Below, piece by piece: positions 16,701-19,415 of a stretch of DNA of 19,415 nt. Made by a program: the position numbers and the translations under genes. The notes below the pieces were generated by a model. The model had not been told where the DNA came from. It made no database searches and saw only the letters and a program-made list of their open reading frames with translations. The stretch's first letter is position 1. Every line of letters starts with the position of its first letter. The stretch covers positions 1 to 19,415 of the forward strand of contig JWZX01001951.1 of NCBI GenBank assembly GCA_001275005.1. The letters are read 5' to 3'. The stretch comes from Chrysochromulina tobinii. Taxonomy: Eukaryota; Haptophyta; Prymnesiales; Chrysochromulinaceae.

Positions 16701-19415
16701 GGCTCCGCCATCGTCTGGGGTGGTCGCATGATCGCGCGCGAGGGAGGCGAGCGCACGGGCCGCCGTCTCGGGCGTCCCCACCACAGGCGAGGCGAGCATG
16801 GCGACGAGTGACGAAATCCCCTCGGCCTCGGCGATCACGTTGCGGTTGGCGGGAAGCAACCCCACCTGCCACAATGAGCCACATTGAGCCACATTGGACA
16901 TTGGGGAGGTTTGTACCAAATTAGGGAGCAGTCCCAAATTAGGGAGCAGTCCCACCTCGGCGATGGCGCATGCAGCCTGCTGCTGCAGAGGTCATCAGAG
17001 GTCATCATCAGAGGTCATCATCAGAGGTCATCAGCACACCTCTGCGATGGCGCATGCCGCCTGCTGCTGGCCCGCCGGAGATCCGTCCCGCAGCAGTCGC
17101 ACGAGAGGCGGCACCCCGCCCATCTCAGCGACCATGGTTGAGACACCAGAGTTGTGGAGCGTGCGCGCCGTGCTGAGCAGGCGTGAGATGACCACGGCCG
17201 CGAGCTCCTGCACATGCATGTGCTCCGACGAGGTCATAAGCGGTCATCAGAGGTAATCAGAGGTCATCAGCGGTCATCAGCACACCTGCGCATGCACGTC
17301 CTCCGATGAGAGCATCGAGCACAGAGGCTGCATCCCACCAGCCGCTGCTATCGCCTCTCCCGCGGTGGAGTTGCCGGCGAGGTGCCAGAGCGTGCGCGCT
17401 GCCGCCGCCTGCGTCGCCAAGTTGCCCTTTGAGAGAAGCTCGATGAGGGGAGGGATGCCATTCGAGCGCGTGATGAGGCCTGTGGGGAAGCAGAGGAGGC
17501 GTCGTGGTGAGCACTGGCATGCTGAGGGGAGGGATGCCATTCGAGCGCAGCGCGTGATGAGCCCTTGGATGCTCCCAGTGAAGGCAATCAAATGCAATTA
17601 GAGGCAATTCGAGGCAATCAGAGGCAATTAGAAGCAATCAGAGGCAAGCAGAGGCAAGCAGAGGCAATGTGATGAGACCTTGGAGCGGCTCATTATTGGT
17701 GGCCATGGCTAGCAATGCGGAGGTCGCCTCGCGCTGCGCGTCTGCGTTGTAGCCGCCCTTGGCGTTTGAGTCAAAGCCACCGGCGAGCCACATGATCAGG
17801 GGTGGCACGCCCCCAGCCTTGGCGATTGCGACTTGGTTCGCCTGGGCAATTAGAGGCCAATCAGGGGCACTTAGAGGCCGATCAGGGGCACTTAGAGGCA
17901 ATCAGGGGCAATTAGAGGCCAATCAGGGGCAATTAGAGGCCGATGAGGGGCAATTAGAGGCCAATCAGGGGCCAATCAGAGACGCCATCAGGCACACTAC
18001 CTGGTTGCCCGAGGAGAGCTTGGAGACCGAGTATAGCACGCGCACCGCGCCTCCCACGGTCTGCACCATCGCGATGCGTGAGGTCAGCTTGGCGACGATC
18101 AACTTGGCGATTGTCTCGCGGTTGTCGGCGTGCTTGTGGGAAAGGGCCAGAAGGGCACCTGTGGGGATCTCGAGAGAACCCGAGGTGATCAGAGCAAGTC
18201 AGAGCTCATCAGAGCTCATCAGAGCTCATCAGGGCTCATCAGGGCTCATCAGGGCTCATCAGCGTTTGTCATGAGCTCATCAGTGCTCATCAGGAGCTCA
18301 TCAGGAGCTCATCAGGAGCTCATCAGCACGCACCAGTGGAGATCTCAAGAGAGACATCGGTGTTCCCTCCTACCATCAAGGTCACGAGCGGCTCGATGCC
18401 GCCCAGCTTGGCCACGGTGACCTTGTTCGGGTTGTTGTCTTGTGAGAGGGACCAGAGGGCGAACGCAGACTGCTCACGGACATCTTGCGACCCTTCACGC
18501 ACGAGCGTGCACAGAGGGGCGATGGCGCCTGTGCGTGCGATGGCCGCCTGGTTCTCCATCGAGCTGTGGGCGAGCTGTGCGAGCGCCATCGCCGCCTGGG
18601 AGCGCATAGGGAGCGCATGCAATGAGAGTGGTCATCAGTGGACCTCGGGGTCATGTGTGTGGGGGTAATCAGGGGCCATCGACGGTCATCAGCGGTCATC
18701 AGAGCTAATCACCTGAGCTTGTAGCTCGGCCGAGGGTGACGCAAGCATCAAGACGAGGGGCGGTATAGCTCCGGCCTCCGCGATGGAGACCTTATTTGCG
18801 AGATTGCCCTCCGCGAGCTGTGAGACGGCGTTGGCCGTGAGGGAGCACAGCTGCGCCGCCTGCGACATCTCCTTGACGTTGGCCGTCGACGCGATGAGGA
18901 CGGAGGCAAGCAGCGGGATGCCCCCTGCGGAGGCGATGGCAGACTGAATCGACTCTGATTTGTAGGCGAGCTTCGAGATGGCCGAGACGGAGTTCTCCTT
19001 GGCCTTGGAAGACGAGCCTGAATCAGCATGCAATCGGCATGCAATCAGTATGCAATCAGCATGCAATCAGTATGCAATCAGCATGCAATCAGTATGCGAT
19101 CAGCATGCAATCAGCATGCGCGCCTTCGAGGAGAGAGAGCAGCGGCGCGATGCAATCAGAATGCGATCAGCATGCAATCAGCATGCGCGCCTTCGAGGAG
19201 AGAGAGCAGCGGCGCGATGCAATCAGCATGCAATCAGCATGCAATCAGTATGCAATCAGTATGCGCGCCTTCGAGGAGAGAGAGCAGCGGCGCGATGCAA
19301 TCAGCATGCAATCAGCATGCAATCAGTATGCAATCAGCATGCAATCAGCATGCGCGCCTTCGAGGAGAGAGAGCAGCGGCGCGATGCCGCCCGCGTCGAC
19401 AATCGAGACGCGATT
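10754..19415 (-). CDS. Large armadillo-repeat protein, 24 exons, 5' end outside window
   Basis: Exons, in transcript order: 19415-19358, 19017-18713, 18595-18334, 18158-18001, 17841-17679, 17479-17286, 17207-17040, 16865-16557, 16465-16325, 16164-15814, 15658-15496, 15412-15243, 14971-14731, 14592-14519, 14362-14174, 13841-13692, 13536-13114, 12954-12763, 12673-12562, 12460-12133, 11963-11897, 11702-11453, 11269-11094, 10933-10754. They sum to 4824 nt (1608 codons); each intron phase matches on both sides. The product is a run of ARM repeats of the form GGIxPLVxLLxxGxxxAQxxAAxAL, then LAxxNxxNQxxIAxAG, for example VTIAKAGGIAPLVQLLDDG and NKVTVAKLGGIEPLVTLM. ARM arrays form a superhelical protein-binding scaffold; the partner is unknown. 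Less ARM-like inserts: DKGSKDKEESPQSHTEE (exon 10) and RQRIQTELEKVFAREPWG (exon 11). Every acceptor is AG|G. The first intron uses a GC donor. ARM exons at 8529-8039 probably continue it. Confidence 0.85.
11703..11896. repeat. ARM intron 21 with mixed short repeats
   Basis: Units such as GGTCATCAGT, a duplicated 20-22 bp block containing GAGGTGCGTATCGGA (about 11772-11808), and ACGCAATCAGTC repeats (about 11828-11870) fill the intron. The acceptor tail is CATCATCATCAG, with the donor GCTGAG|GTGCGA. Confidence 0.6.
11964..12132 (-). repeat. ARM intron 20 with three copies of the exon 20/21 junction region
   Basis: A 47-nt segment at 12112-12158 (end of exon 20 plus intron start) recurs at 12031-12077 with two differences. 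Its first 21 nt also match the start of exon 21 (11943-11963) with two transitions. GGTCATCAGA repeats separate the copies. Confidence 0.75.
12955..13113 (-). repeat. ARM intron 17: 10-bp array plus internal exon-junction copy
   Basis: AGGCACTCAG is repeated about six times (about 13048-13105). Positions 13001-13047 carry an uninterrupted copy of the end of exon 17 joined to the start of exon 18. The intron ends with the class A tail (CATTCCTCATCAG). Confidence 0.75.
13537..13691 (-). repeat. ARM intron 16: 10-bp array and duplicated exon tail
   Basis: AGAGGTCATC is repeated eight times (about 13605-13675). The exon 16 tail with CGCGGCCGCGAGGGTCT at 13692-13711 has an intronic copy at about 13580-13600, in which the donor GT reads GC. 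The tail at the acceptor is CTCCCTCATCAG. Confidence 0.75.
13842..14173 (-). repeat. ARM intron 15: three 78-81 bp repeats carrying the 3' splice site
   Basis: The unit starting GTCACCTGATGAAGGAGGC at 13837, 13918 and 13996 contains the acceptor and the first codons of exon 16, so two extra acceptor copies lie upstream of the real one. At the donor side, the exon 15 tail GGGCCTCTGCTGAGCCCGAT also occurs twice (about 14107-14130 and 14180-14202). Confidence 0.8.
14593..14730. repeat. ARM intron 13: 13-bp minisatellite
   Basis: ATCATCAGCGCTC is repeated about seven to eight times (about 14628-14715). It fills nearly the whole 138-nt intron between donor GGAA|GTAAGA and acceptor CTCATCAG|GTAAGA. 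GTAAGA occurs at both junctions. Confidence 0.85.
14972..15242 (-). repeat. ARM intron 12: exact 51-bp duplication, array and junction fossil
   Basis: Positions 15160-15210 and 15235-15285 are identical, so the end of exon 12 with its donor is present twice, 75 bp apart. A 10-bp array (GAGGTCATCC and variants) fills 15061-15159. An uninterrupted exon 12/13 junction copy lies at 15019-15057. A class B block (GCATGCGTGTGCTCACCAC) lies at about 14996-15014, close to the acceptor. Confidence 0.85.
15659..15813 (-). repeat. ARM intron 10: two 59-bp copies of a class B branch-site unit
   Basis: The unit beginning GCGCGCTGTGGTGAGCACTG on the plus strand starts at 15682 and again at 15741. On the minus strand it reads GCATGCAACCAGTGCTCACC, with a second branch-like CTCAC about 33 nt before the acceptor CGCCCCCCAG. 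The donor is CCAAG|GTAAAC. Confidence 0.8.
17480..17678 (-). repeat. ARM intron 5: composite of an array and a class B intron around an exon copy
   Basis: A 10-bp array (GAGGCAATTA, GAGGCAAGCA) lies at about 17583-17668. Positions 17524-17573 copy the exon 5/6 junction. A class B block and its acceptor (CTTCCCCACAG) follow at 17480-17525. The layout is array intron, vestigial exon, class B intron. Confidence 0.75.
17842..18000. repeat. ARM intron 4: interlocked 10-12 bp units
   Basis: Alternating GGCCAATCAGGGG and CAATTAGAGG units fill about 17845-17985. The donor is AACCAG|GTAGTG and the acceptor TTGCCCAG|GCGAACC. AACCA with a following GT lies at or just inside both ends. Confidence 0.75.
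18159..18333. repeat. ARM intron 3: 10-bp minisatellite
   Basis: GAGCTCATCA (with a GGGCTCATCA variant) is repeated about twelve times (about 18190-18325). The intron is flanked by a direct repeat spanning the splice sites: 18334-18354 against 18159-18179. Confidence 0.8.
19018..19357 (-). repeat. ARM intron 1: 11-bp array with three copies of the exon 1 tail
   Basis: AATCAGCATGC (and AATCAGTATGC) is repeated more than twenty times. Three copies of a segment of about 38 bp encoding APLLSLLEGAH (near 19116-19153, 19182-19220, 19261-19298) match the exon 1 tail at 19351-19388. Start spacings of about 66, 79 and 90 bp grow in steps near one 11-bp unit. The donor is AAG|GCGCGC, a GC site. Confidence 0.8.

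Noticed and set aside
1-19415. tRNA, rRNA, transposase or reverse transcriptase genes
   Set aside because: None was seen by reading both strands; no long terminal inverted repeats enclose any segment.

Overview
This is a GC-rich nuclear segment of a eukaryotic microalga. Secreted proteins with proline-rich linkers, AP2-type repeats, ARM-repeat arrays and minisatellite-filled introns together fit a haptophyte best; a dinoflagellate or pelagophyte cannot be excluded (the AG|G acceptors and GC donors would also suit a dinoflagellate). Every convincing gene is on the minus strand, so it is read from right to left. Plus-strand open frames are shadows of GC-rich minus-strand coding sequence or of intronic repeats.

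Right to left: (1) 19415-10754 holds 24 consecutive exons of a large armadillo-repeat (ARM) protein, 5' end outside the window. The junctions I assigned keep one frame across all 23 introns, 4824 nt or 1608 codons. (2) 10438-8843 is one open frame that runs from an acetyl-CoA carboxylase (ACC) fragment into a signal-peptide and beta-helix fragment. It lies between ARM exons and looks like captured gene pieces. (3) 8529-8039 holds two more ARM exons. (4) 8036-7640 is an IPT/TIG-domain fragment. (5) 7105-2693 is a multi-exon gene: coiled coil, RST-like domain, acidic and glycine-rich linkers, one transmembrane helix and four AP2-like repeats. (6) A gap of about 320 bp holds a 16-bp palindrome. 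(7) 2371 to beyond position 1 is a secreted mosaic protein: signal peptide, Cys-rich modules, polyproline, fibrinogen-like domain and a parallel beta-helix. It is open at the left edge.

The most striking signal is in the ARM introns. Many are flanked by direct repeats of 8-47 bp with the 5' splice site in the upstream copy and the 3' splice site in the downstream copy. Several also carry an internal copy of the uninterrupted exon-exon junction. This is what tandem duplication of a short exonic segment around an AG|GT site would leave, with the extra copies stranded inside the intron and the remainder filled by intron-specific 10-13 bp minisatellites. Two intron architectures recur: class A, a minisatellite followed by a conserved 3' tail, and class B, a conserved branch-site-like block about 30 nt before AG. 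GC-AG introns also occur.

All alignments were done by eye. No database search or transcript evidence was available, so family names rest on motif recognition and exon boundaries on frame continuity.
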